This document shows, piece after piece, positions 45,416 through 56,817 of a stretch of DNA of 64,000 nt. Numbering within the stretch: position 1 is the first letter of the stretch; every line of letters begins with the position of its first letter. The notes under the pieces were generated by a model, which worked only from the letters and a program-made list of their open reading frames with translations, was not told the origin of the DNA and ran no database searches. Made by a program: the position numbers and the translations under genes. The DNA is from Sophora flavescens (lineage: Eukaryota > Streptophyta > Magnoliopsida > Fabales > Fabaceae), in NCBI GenBank assembly GCA_030762895.1, contig CM061063.1, positions 52,779,196 through 52,843,195 of the forward strand, given 5' to 3'.

Positions 45416-46118
45416 GTAACCCTTGGATGTATAATGTTGGGTTTGATTGTGAACAGAGGGAGGATGAAGAAGATCCATGTCCATGAAGATTAGAAAAGGG
45501 TTTTTTATTTATTAATATATATATATACCCCTCCCCAATCTCCTTTCATTTTCGCTCTTATCAATATCCTAATATCAAACAAAAGGTAACCTCCAAAGAT
45601 GGACAAAATTTTGACGTTTTGGTATAAGAGTGAGACTTCTCAAGTCTTAACCCTTACCATCTATAGCTCATTCCTTTTAATATAATTTCATAACACATTT
45701 TTATTAATTTGATAAATAGTATAGAAATCACAATATATTTTATTAAATTAAGGATAAATACACTCTTATTTACTCATTTCAAATACAATCTCACTTTAGA
45801 TAAGTCTTTTTTTCTATTGAATAAATTTCATGACACCCACTAGAATATTCTGTTCACATTTCTGTTCTCATCTCGACAAAATTGTTTAAAGCTTTTTCCT
45901 AATTTTAAATCTATCACCCATTAATATTAAGGGTTGCAGGAGACCAAAATGTTGAACTAGAATACCAAAACATGAATTGTGACCGCTTTTCCCCATCTAA
46001 ACCAACAACATCCTTCCTTCCCCAATCTTACGATATCTGTTTTATGGTTGCATAACCCTCCCCCGAATAGTGAATGAGGGCGGAGTGTTACCTGGACAAT
46101 GACATGACATATGTGATA

Positions 46119-47062
46119 GGGGTGTTCATCAACCGATTCAAACCGCAAAAACCTAACCGAAAAATCGAACAAACCGAAAATCAGAAAATCAAAAATCGAA
46201 AAAACAGTTTTTTTTCATTGGATTGGATCAGATTTTGGATCCTTTAGTGAAATCAAATCCAATCCAAACCGATCTACTATATACATATACTATTATTTTT
46301 GAAATTATAGTATTACTCATACTGAAACATTATTTTTCATACTTTTATGTCCCTCATTGGCTCATTCTATGTAATATTTTTGTTGGAATGACATATATGA
46401 TACTATTTAGAATAAATATTAATTTCTTGAAGTTATATTTTACTAAGAGTTTTAATGGATAACATATATATATATACCTGAATGAGTAAACATGAAAAAT
46501 AGGAAACCAATTAAGTAAATTTGAAAAATAATTAGCTACAATTTATTTGTAGCCGATCCAAAGTAAAAAATAGGATAAGTGAGAGTATATATAAAGATTA
46601 ACATAAAAGAATATTTAATATAAAGAACATGTTAAAAATATCAATAATTATTTTTTTTAAAACTCCCAAATTAAAATTTTGTTAGGAATTCTCTCGAATT
46701 TTCCTCATCGTCATCAAAACAAATAATAATTAATAAGGAACAAATAGTTGCTGCCTTTCATAAAGGATCTACTGTTCTAACATAGAGAGATGTTAAAATA
46801 AGTATGAGAACCTTAAACTAGCTCCTTTAAATGAAAAGTATCTTTTATCAAATATTAAATAAGTAGAAATGACACCTAACATAAGAAAAAAAAGTATGAA
46901 AAAGACCAAATTATCCAATTCAAACCACTTTTGATTGGATTGGATTGAATCAGATTTTTTAAGGAAGCAAACTGATCCAATCCAAACCGCACGTCATTTT
47001 CATCACTGGATCAGATAATTTTTTAGCTCAAAATCAATCCAATCCAATCCGCGAACATCCCC
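46119..47062. mobile_element. hAT-like non-autonomous DNA element
   Basis: The left end reads ggggtgttcatc and the right end gcgaacatcccc, near-perfect terminal inverted repeats. Flanking octamers atgtgata (46111-46118) and acgtggca (47063-47070) differ at three positions, all transitions, consistent with an old 8-bp duplication. Subterminal gattggattgg / ccaatccaatcc words occur at both ends. About 944 bp, no coding capacity. Confidence 0.65.
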
Positions 47063-47697
47063 ACGTGGCATAAATGAATGTCCAGCTTGGATGGAATTAG
47101 TAATTAATAATATTCCATCCAACTTAATGATTTTTTACTTTAACGACTCAATTGAAAATTTTATATAAGTTCAAGGACCTGTTAAAACATTTTTTTAATT
47201 TAAGGATCTACTTAAAATTTACCAAATGGTTGGGACCAAGTGAATAATTAAACCTTAAAATTAACGGCAAAATAATACTCCGTTAAAGGCATAATTATAA
47301 AATTTCGATAGATTTTAGGTTTATTTAATCATTATAAAAATCTAAATATTAATTAAAATCATATTTTTTGTTTAAAAATAAATTTAAAAAGGAAAAAGAC
47401 AAACTCGAAAATAAGAAAAAAAATGGAAAATAGAGGTTAACAGGGGAGGAGAGGAAGAAGAGAAGAGAGAAGAAGGAAGCACTAGCAGTGAGTAAAAGAA
47501 TCAGCATCTAATCGCAATTTGGTTATCAACAACAGCTACTGCGACTTCTGATCCATTTTCTCTCGATTCAGTTGAATTGAAGGCCTTATTTAACGTTAAT
47601 ACGTTATCATGCTTCAACGATAACGTTCGCAATCGCACCGCGTGTTCATCTGCTGAATTTGCTTTTGCTTTTGTGTTCAAAGGAAGCGGAAAAGGAA

Positions 47698-50600
47698 ATG
47701 GCTCTGGTTGATGTTATCAAGTCTTGCATCGATTCCATTAGACAGGTAATTTTCCATTTCCTTTTTCTTTTTTGGGTGCTTATTCACTATAGAGGAAAAA
47801 CAAGCTCTTTCGAAGTAGGATATTCAATTCGAGTTTAGTTCCATGTTTGTGTAATTGTGTTGCTTTCACATAATGATTTCATAAGGCCTGAGGTTTCTGC
47901 AATTGATAGACTTTTGATTTTTTTTCTTTTCATTATATTTCTTTTATTTGTTTTTAGTTAGCGTATATTTATTTACTAGATTTCAACAATTTATAGGTAG
48001 ATTTTTTTCACATAAAATTAAGAACCATTGGATATAGGGATAATAAAGGATCATTGAAATGCAGGCTTGGTTTTTTCCCTTCTCTTTAGCATTATTAAAG
48101 CTGTCAATATGTGGACTTAGTGTGGGATCAAATATAGTTGCAGTTATGCATCTTATGCTGCATCTTTGAATTTGAATTTTGCTCTGTGAATATTACTTGT
48201 TACTGGTGTAACTCTGTGATCATTTCATTTATTAGTTCATGGATGTTAATCATGCTCTGTCTTTTTCAGATATCAGAGCATATCGAAGGTGCTATCGTTT
48301 ATTTAGATGCTGGATCTACAGAGAGTTTCCAATTTATTGGGGCATATCCAGTACTTCTAGATCTCGGAGCACGAGCTATTTGTAGTTTAGAAAACATGTG
48401 TGTCTTTGATGCAGTAAGTAATAATTTCATATGTTGCCCAAGTTGTCTTTCTGTGCTTACAGTAAACTACCAAGATTTGATTATCATTGAAAGGCTAGTA
48501 TTTGTTTATTAAAAAAATTAAGGATATTACCATTTTCCTTCTTTTTTTTGGAGATAAAAATTACATGCTATGACATGAAATGACTATTTGTTGGTGATCC
48601 AAGAGTTGGATTTGCACTTCGCAGATACTTCCTCTGGCCAAAGTCTGTGCCCATTAATTATTAAATATGTTATATATCAATTAATTGAGGAAGATATATA
48701 TCAGCTTCATTTTTTAGCGTAGTCTGATGATGGATAGTTGCAATTGACCTAATATTAATTATCAGTATGTGTAAGGTTTAGCATTTTTATTTGAATTTTT
48801 TATATATAGAACTGAAACTAATAAAAAGGGTGGCTCGGTGCACGAGGCTCCCACCTGGTGGGGTTTGGGGATGGTAGGCGTACGCAGCCTTACCCCTGCA
48901 AGTGGAGAGGCCGTTGCCAAGATTTGAACCCATGACCTCTAGCTCACAAGACAACAACCTTACCGTTGCGTCATGGCTTAACCTCAAAACTAAAACTAAT
49001 AATAAACTAAAAAATCTGAATTCTGTTGGCATTATTTAATCATAAAATAACTGAACCTCTCTAGGTTGGCTGGCAAAATCTTCTCTGACTTTCTCAACTT
49101 GAATTTTAATGTTATCCCTAAAACGTTATAAGGAGTATGCTAATACCCGATTGTCAAAACTTCTCCTTGTTATAATGGGTGTGTTAATATCCTATTGTCA
49201 AAATTGTAAGTCTTGCACTCCACGGGCTGAGTCTTTTTGGGATCCAGTGGTTTGAAGGTCTACAAGTGCTTGGATAATTGGAAGGTTGCTTTATTCTCTT
49301 TGAGTAGTTGGATTACTCTTTTGCAGACCTGCTTGCCCAGTATCCCCGGATCCCCCCTTCATTACTTTTCCCTTTCTTTGATACCTGTGGAAGTGATTCA
49401 AAGGGTAGATAAAATTTTGAGGTACATTCTTTGGTCTGGTGTGTCGGAGCAGCAAAACAGACCATCTCATCAGTTGGGAGGTTTGTTTGATGCCCAATAT
49501 TGAAGGGGGGTGGAGTCCTGGTAGTTTGGTTTTCAGAAGCATTGCTTTGGCAGTCAATGCCTATTCTTTGAGTGTCTTTCAATAATTAATGATATGCATA
49601 GAGATTGGATCGCTATGTTGCATGTTTTGAGGCTTTGAGCTCTTTGGATTCCTTATACTGCTGCAGATTATCTTCTCTCCTTTCTTTTATTATTATTTCC
49701 TTCTATTTTCTTTTTTAAAAAATGTAATCCCTGCATAAAACATGAGATGTAGACTTCTGAGGAAAATTGTAGCTGGCATATAGTCACTTAGTGCATCAGT
49801 ACTGTTTTTAATTCTGCAAGTGACTGGAGCTGGTATGATGCATGTTAGTCTGTAAAAGATGTGAACTTCTTCATGTCAATTGTCAAAATATAGGTCAGGT
49901 GTTATTTTTCCTCTCGGAATCCCATTTATATGTCTTGTTCGAACGTACAAAAGTTGAAAGTCCTAACTCTTGCAGATTATGTTATAGATTTTGATCCCTA
50001 TCCTTTCCATCCTTTATCATAGCCATGTTTATCATGATATACTTTTAACTGTGATCCCCTGTCTAGGTGATTGATTGGGACTCGCATTCTGATCCTGCGG
50101 GGAAACTTGTGGTTATCACATCGCGTCTACTAAGTGATGCACACCGGTATATTTTACGTTGCCTGAGCACTCATCAAGTCGTTCGTCATTGCATTATAGT
50201 TACATCTATCTCGGAGGTGCTCATTGATAATTACATCTCTTGGCTCTTGGTTATTTCCTTGCTTGGCAGTATATTTTTTTATATTATTGTTTCTTTGTTT
50301 TATAAATAATATTGGTTTTACCTACCAATTGGAACAATTTTTGTTGTTTTTTATTTTTCCCTCAGTTATACACGGAAAAAATCTGTTTTACCTATGGATT
50401 TGAATGTGTCAGTTTTTCTCTTAAATTTCTGGCATGATGCTATGGCTGCTTTCTATTTACAAGCCTTACTTCGTTATTTGTAATAATTTGATCTGAATGA
50501 AAGCAAAGTGTTTTGTCAGAAAGAGGTTAACTTTTTTTGCAACTTAGGAATTGTTCTGAGATAAGCCTAGAACTCAAATAAGGATTCCACCTATTGGGCC

Positions 50601-53600
50601 TGTGTTGAAGTGGCCCAACACTGATCTTGAGGCTTGAGGTGGCTGGTTTGATCCCTTCTCTTTCTCCTTCTTCTTATTCCTCTTCGTCTGGCTCCAATGT
50701 CTGGACCGAATTGGGGGTACCTGTGAAGACACTCGATGCCTTAAGTCGGGAAGGGTGTAGCAAATAGAGTATGTATGGCATTGGCATATTGTAAAATCAT
50801 ACCTTGGCATCTTATCAGGAGGCCTTTATAAGGTGTCTTGGCTTGGGTGTATATGATTGTCATGTAAGGTGCCCCTTACCAGGTCGCGTGCTGGGTTCCT
50901 ATGGGTTGGTGTTGACCCATACCGTGTGACGTTATGTCAGCGAGGAGATGGGCTGGTGATGATGATGATTTTGGGAAGATTGCGTGTTAGGGGGGAGGGG
51001 TGGCCTGTACCTGAAGTGTCTTTGAGTAGGTAGGGGTCTTTCCCGAGGCAGAGAAGTTAACTCTTTTAGGTGGGGTTTTTGGCCGAGTATTTTGATCGGT
51101 CGAGGGATGTTTGCCCGACCCCTTGGGTTTTGGACCTTTACTGGGTCGAGTTTTATGGGCTAGTGATTGGGATTTGGGCCTTTATAATTTGGACCACAAC
51201 AGGAATGTAGCTTGGTCTTCTCCATTTCTTTTTGTGCTTTAACCATGACATTCTAGTTTCTAAATTTTTACCATAAAATCGGTAGCAGTTTTAGACAATA
51301 ACATTGTTATCTTGGCCTGTGCAATAATTTATCCTTTTCTTTCTGTCTGTTGCAACTGTAAAATGAGCTACTAATTTTTTCAAGAATGAATTATGGCTGC
51401 ACCATAATCCATGGTTTGTTCATTACTCATTAGCATGCAGATCTAAGTATTACCTGAATAGTTGGCTAGTTACAAGGCCAGTAATTGATTAATAGTATTA
51501 GTGGTGGCCTGAAATAGAGTTGGTTTTCCTAGTTGTTTGCAGGAAAGAATTAGTGGTGTTACGGTAGATGCAGAATTGATTAGCCATTGTAAAATTGGTT
51601 GGGCTGTTGCTAGTACTTTTAGACATATAAAATGTATAGGAATATGTCGATAAAGTCAAAGGCAATTGAGTCACTTATTTAATTAGCAGTAATAATTTCA
51701 GTTCTCCTAAAATTATGTCAATCTGGATAATAGGAGTTATTTTTTTCTAGAGTATGGGCATGATGTCATTATTTATCAGAAATGATCAACATACGGGTGA
51801 GAATATTTTATGTATGATATTATGGTAATAGTTAGATGTTTTATTTATCGTAGTACTTATTTTCTGCTTAGCTTGCCTTTTTACCCTTTTGTTTTGGATT
51901 TTCTATTTTCTAATACTAATTAAAATGCAGATGGCTCACTCAGCATTTCCTGATTCACCCCTGGGACCGGATGCATATCATGAATATGAATCCTTACTGG
52001 TCCAAGATTACGAAGAACTAATCAAAAAATCTGGCACAAAACCTAGGCAGCTATATAGTAACTTCCAGGCAAAGCTTAACTTAGAAGATGGAGCACGCCC
52101 ACAGTTTCCTTCCAGTGGAGGGGATGTTCCTCATCTTGAAGCTAGTTCAAGTGGAAGAGATTTTTATGAACACAATCCATTAGACTACATTGCAGATGCA
52201 GGGCTGAAACTGGTAGTTTCGGTTCATCATTTTCCCATGATTTTATGTCCCATTTCACCAAGAGTATTTGTTCTACCTTCAGAAGGATCGGTGGCTGAAG
52301 CATATTTATCAGCTGAACACGAAGATTCTATTAGTCCTGGTTTGCCACCCTTCAGTACAGGCGTGCTCTCTGATGCTGATGATGTGCCTCCTGGGGCAGC
52401 TCTTACAGCACACTTTCTTTATCATTTGGCAGCCAAGGTAACTAGTGATACATATTATTTTGCTGACTTGATTTCAGAATTTTTTTTTTATTTCTTTGGG
52501 AATTGGGATTCTTATATTATACACTATATAGAATCCTGCTAAAAGTCTGGGTTATCTCCCTGCTTCTATCTTGTACATCATAAAAGATGAGTGATTGAAC
52601 TGCTGCATGCCAGCGTCCTACGCTCCTACCACCTTACTGGGGTACACAGAGAGTTATTTATAAAAGAATTATTACTAGAATAAAATTTAATTATTAAGAG
52701 TGTTCCCATTAAAATAGAGCTTGTTCTAAATGGACTTTTCAAAAATTTGGTTTTTGACAACACAATTCTATCACAATCTATGTAGCCAACCCCACGATAG
52801 GGAAAAGGCTTCTGCTGTTATTATATTATGAGTGTTTCTATTTCTCCTCTAATCTGTGTTACCTTGACCAATAATTCTTTTGTTTATAATGTAGATGGAC
52901 TTGAAAATGGAAATTTTCTCCCTTGGCGATACATCAAAAACTGTTGGAAAATTTTTGACAGACATGTCAAGTCTTTATGACGTGGGCCGCCGTAAACGAT
53001 CAGCTGGGCTGTTACTCATTGATCGCACACTCGACCTGCTTACTCCTTCCTGTCATGGGGACTCACTTGTTGACCGTATGTTTTCTTGTTTGCCCCGTAG
53101 AAATAGAACAACTTCCCACACCCAAGGTAAAGGATCAGGATACCAACTCAAACTTGGTTCTTTGTACCTGCAACGTGCTCCTTTAGATGTTCAGATACCA
53201 CTTGCAAAGATCCTTAATGAAGAAGATAAGCAAATAGACAATTTTCGGCTTTTAGAAAGTGTTGAAGCTTTTTTGTGTGGGTGGAATTCTGATAATTCTG
53301 ATTCTCAGATTGCAGGCTTGATTGATCTTAGTCAGAAAATTCACGACAAGCCTAGTCACTCTGATATAGAGATACTTACTGGGTCTTTTGTTTCCTCCGA
53401 GACTTTTCGTGGAACACCATTCTTGGAAGCTATACTAGATAGAAAAACAAAGGATGGGGCCTTATTGGTAAAGAAATGGCTTCAAGAAACTCTGCGCAGG
53501 GAAAATGTTACCCTAAATGTGAAATCTCGTCCTGGTCTTGTTACAATACCAGAGTTGCAAGCTATGATCAAAGCCTTGTCCAGGAGCCAATCATCTTTGC

Positions 53601-55142
53601 TGAGGAACAAAGGAATTATCCAATTAGCTTCAGCCACATTATTTGCCCTTGAGGAATCAAATTGTGCCAAATGGGATGCATTTAGCAGTGCAGAGAAGAT
53701 TCTGAGTGTAAGTTCCAGAGAAACAAGTCAAAGTCTTGCTGCTCAAATTGGTGATCTCATCAATAAGAGTGCTCTGTTGGGATCACATGTAATTAAAGCT
53801 AAAAGGGAAATCTCAAAGGGGTTGCTTGCTCTGCAAGATGCTTTGCTGTTGATGATCGTAGGGTATATATTGGCTGGTGAGAATTTTCCAACATCTGGTT
53901 CTGATGGCCCATTTTCTTGGCAAGAGGAACATTTGTTAAAAGAAGCTGTTGTAGATGCCCTTCTTGAAAATCCATCAGTAGCAAATCTCAAGTTTTTAGA
54001 TGGACTAAGGGAAGAACTTGAAACTAATGTAAGCAAGTTAAAATCAGAGGAAGCTGTTGAAGCACCTCCAAAACTAGATATTGATGATTTTGATGATGAT
54101 CAGTGGGGCAAATGGGGTGATGAAGAAGGTGATGATGACAATAAAAACGAACAAGTATATGATGACATGCAACTGAAGTTGGAGTTGCGTGATAGGGTGG
54201 ATACCTTTTTCAAATTTCTTCACAAGTTATCTGATCTGAAAAGAAAGAATGTACCCCTAAGGGATGGATCATTGACCATGGAAGGCAATTTTGATGAGTA
54301 TACCAATGTGGGAAAAGGATTACTTTATAAGCTACTAACGAGGGTGCTGGGCAAGTACGATGTGCCAGGGTTAGAATATCATTCTTCCACTGTAGGGCGC
54401 CTGTTTAAGAGTGGGTTTGGAAGATTTGGCCTTGGTCAGGTGATTATGTTTCTTAAACTATGCAAGATTGTTGCTTTAGTAGTCCAGTTCTTGATCAAAT
54501 ATGCTGATCATTTTTTTCTTCCTCCTTTTATTTTTCCCGTCGATACAAATGCTGCAGGCAAAACCAAGTCTTGCTGATCAAAATGTCATTTTGGTGTTTG
54601 TTATTGGAGGCATTAATGGACTCGAGGTGAAATTTTTTGATTTCCTTGTTCTCTTCTATCTTTCATGCATTCCCCCTCTCTTCACTGAAAATCAAGGTGA
54701 TCATTCTATAGCCACCGAAGTTATAAACTTGATTTTCTTCGGAGAATGCTAACCAATATGCTAAGAGCACTCGTTAAAGAACCAGGAATAACAAAATTTT
54801 ATGGGGAAGTGATATATTTATTAATCTCCAAAGTTGTATATTTAGTTTTTCCATAACCTCTTGCTTTTTTTTGGATTCCTTAACCGGGCACTGGATAACA
54901 AGAACACCTTTTCTTTATATCCCTTTGTGTTTAATTTAAAATCCGATCCTTTATTAGCATGGAACAGTAACGTAATACTTTTTTTTTTTTTTTTTAACTT
55001 TCCTGTCACACAGGTACGTGAAGCTCATGAGGCGTTGGCTGAAAGCGGAAGACCTGACATAGAATTGCTTGTTGGTGGAACAACTCTTCTTACTCCTGAG
55101 GATATGCTCGATTTACTGCTAGGAGACTCTAGTTACTTTTGA
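47698..55142 (+). CDS. MIP3: Sec1/Munc18-family tethering subunit MIP3 (seven exons)
   Basis: Exons: 47698-47745, 48270-48413, 50067-50216, 51931-52437, 52895-54439, 54558-54626, 55014-55142. Every intron is GT...AG and in phase 0. The protein is about 863 residues, starting MALVDVIKSC and ending LLLGDSSYF. The N-terminus (ISEHIEGAIVYLDAGSTESF) and the middle block GLLLIDRTLDLLTPSCHGDS are Sec1-domain features, and the sequence is close to Arabidopsis MIP3 as I recall it (838 residues). MIP3 belongs to the MAG2-MIP1-MIP2-MIP3 tethering complex on the ER, which works in Golgi-to-ER traffic and storage-protein export. An acidic segment (about residues 678-705, FDDDQWGKWGDEEGDDD) may be a partner-binding site. 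The donor of intron 3 is weak (gag|gtgctc), but the splice is supported by the continuous match across it. Introns 2 and 3 are long, and intron 2 carries a SINE and a LINE piece. The gene looks intact. Confidence 0.93.
48825..48992 (+). mobile_element. Au-type SINE in MIP3 intron 2
   Basis: It has the words ggtggctcggtgcacgaggc, gtacgcagccttacccctgc and tttgaacccatgacctc that I associate with the plant Au SINE family. The last word contains a B-box-like element of the tRNA-type promoter. The flanks carry a perfect 10-bp duplication, aaactaataa (48815-48824 and 48993-49002). About 168 bp, in the sense orientation of the host gene. Confidence 0.88.
49237..49600 (+). pseudogene. LINE reverse transcriptase fragment in MIP3 intron 2
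   Basis: The open stretch 49237-49503 reads LPSIPGSPLHYFSLSLIPVEV and then RVDKILRYILWSG. This matches the region just after the palm of plant L1-type LINE reverse transcriptases (a YYLSLFKIPxxV ... RDFLWxG pattern). A shifted continuation gives a WEVCLMPNIEGG-like piece. It is 5' and 3' truncated, with no poly(A) tail seen. Confidence 0.7.
50217..51930 (+). other. MIP3 intron 3
   Basis: A 1.7-kb intron with no reading frame or repeat that I can assign. Confidence 0.7.
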
Positions 55143-56817
55143 TTCTTTCATCGATAAAAAAGTGGGAGATAGCAATTAAATAGAGTTTTGTTTTTCTAAA
55201 TCCTTCATGTGGTAATTGTTATATATGTAGTGCAAATTTTATTTTTTTTCCTTCACAAAAAGGAAAATAGAGAAAAATAATAATTTCCTTTTAGAGTCAA
55301 AACTGGCTTTCTGAAAATATAAATCAAAGTTGAAGAATTTAGATGAATTTTGAATTGCCGCAAAAGGAAGCATGAATATTGTAGAAGGGCCATCATATAA
55401 ATATTGGTGTCTGATACAGTTTTGATACTCGCACACCTTGGACACAATCGGATATGTGTCAAGGCAGTTTCGAATTTCGATCATTGAATAAATAAATTAG
55501 TAATAATAATATTATTATAATTTGTTTTCTCATTGTTACACTTGGAGCATATAACATGATGTGGACATGTCTAATACATGGCTTAATTCAGCTGAGTGAA
55601 AAGAGAAAGGCTGAACGAGTTATTATACTTATTAAATTAACTTTTAGATAGACGAGTGATTATATATTTATATCCCATTCTCGTATCCAATGGCAATCCT
55701 TACATACAAATTGATAAAAAAAAGGTTGAATGGTGGTAATGTCTTTCAAATTGACATGCATCCCAATAACATTTGCCAAAAAGAACATAGTTCCTTTTAT
55801 CAATTGAAACATAGATGTTATAAAAATGTAGAGACGATTGACCACGATATGCATTACGAAAATATTATACATGGAGCGATATTTCTTTAACAAATTGCAG
55901 TTAGCCATTGCTTTCTCATATTGATAAAATCAGAGCAGAGCAAATAGAGATCCTATAGAATTATAAAAATAAAACTGCAGAGCTGTTGAATTACCAGATC
56001 TATAACTCCGCACGGTGCAATTGTTTTAGAATACAAGGAATTTATATCCAAACCAAGTATTTTGATAAGTATAAGTGTATAACCTAATGTGTTAAAAACT
56101 GAAATAAAAATTGAACTGATAAGGGTCCATTTGTTTTTTTGAAAAAATGTTGATATTAAAAGAATAAAAAAAGTCAAAAATTTTGAAAGTTAAATTGTGC
56201 TCAGCAATAATATCTTAACACTGAATTTAAGAGAATTATTTATTGTATAATAAAGTAAGGTCATTCTTTACGTGAAAATTAAATAATTTTGTGAGTCCTA
56301 GAATTTTTTTTGGTTACATAAAATTTAGATGAGTTGGGTTTCGAGGGTCGGGGCTCACCAGGAGAGCTTCACTACCAAAGAAGCGTTCTGAGATGATCTA
56401 CAGATTATCCACCAATGAGGTATCACATCGGAAATGAGATTCGAACTCACGATCGGGTGAGTTACGAGTCTTATCCTTATCAACCGGACCAACCTTCTTT
56501 GGATCAACTAGAATCAATTTTATTTTACGAAAAAGATAAATTTTTTGCTTACTTAACCTAAAATTGATTTTTTTAAATGCTTTATAAACAAAAACCATCG
56601 AAACCTTCAAAATAACATTTGGTTCACCCAAAATCTTATCCAACCATGCTCCAATAGACCAATACTTTTGAAATCATGCTTTAACCGGTGATTAAACCGA
56701 ATATCATTCATTTCACTTGGTTACCGACCCAGGCTTCTTAATCCGGGTTTTCAAAAACCCGAAACCCCCTCCAAAACCCATATTCCTTTCTAGCTCTCTG
56801 ACTCTACTCACACTAAC
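55143..56817. other. Spacer between MIP3 and the uL1 gene
   Basis: About 1.7 kb, AT-rich. The left part is the 3' end of MIP3, the right part the promoter and leader of the uL1 gene. The only assignable element is the SINE at 56305-56507. I see no other gene. Confidence 0.6.
56305..56507 (-). mobile_element. tRNA-derived SINE upstream of the uL1 gene
   Basis: On the minus strand it starts ttgatccaaagaaggttggt. It has an A-box-like tggtccggttgataagg and, about 30 bases on, a B-box gagttcgaatctc, and it ends in a short A run (aaccaaaaaaaa). Flanks are a 7-bp duplication, ctagaat (56298-56304 and 56508-56514). I do not recognise the family. Confidence 0.8.

Larger units (their letters stand above)
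43878..47697. other. Divergent intergenic region between the phospholipase gene and MIP3
   Basis: About 3.8 kb, AT-rich, with no supported gene. It must contain both promoters because the genes diverge, but I cannot place a convincing TATA box. It holds two inverted-repeat DNA elements (44888-45415 and 46119-47062). The last 260 bases before MIP3 include a purine-rich stretch (47440-47480) that looks like a 5' leader. Confidence 0.6.

Noticed and set aside
50574..50810. 78-residue minus-strand frame in MIP3 intron 3
   Set aside because: No similarity I recognise and it lies wholly within an intron.
52977..54036. Several small frames within 52977-54036 in MIP3 exon 5
   Set aside because: Shadows of the Sec1-like coding frame, without domain support.
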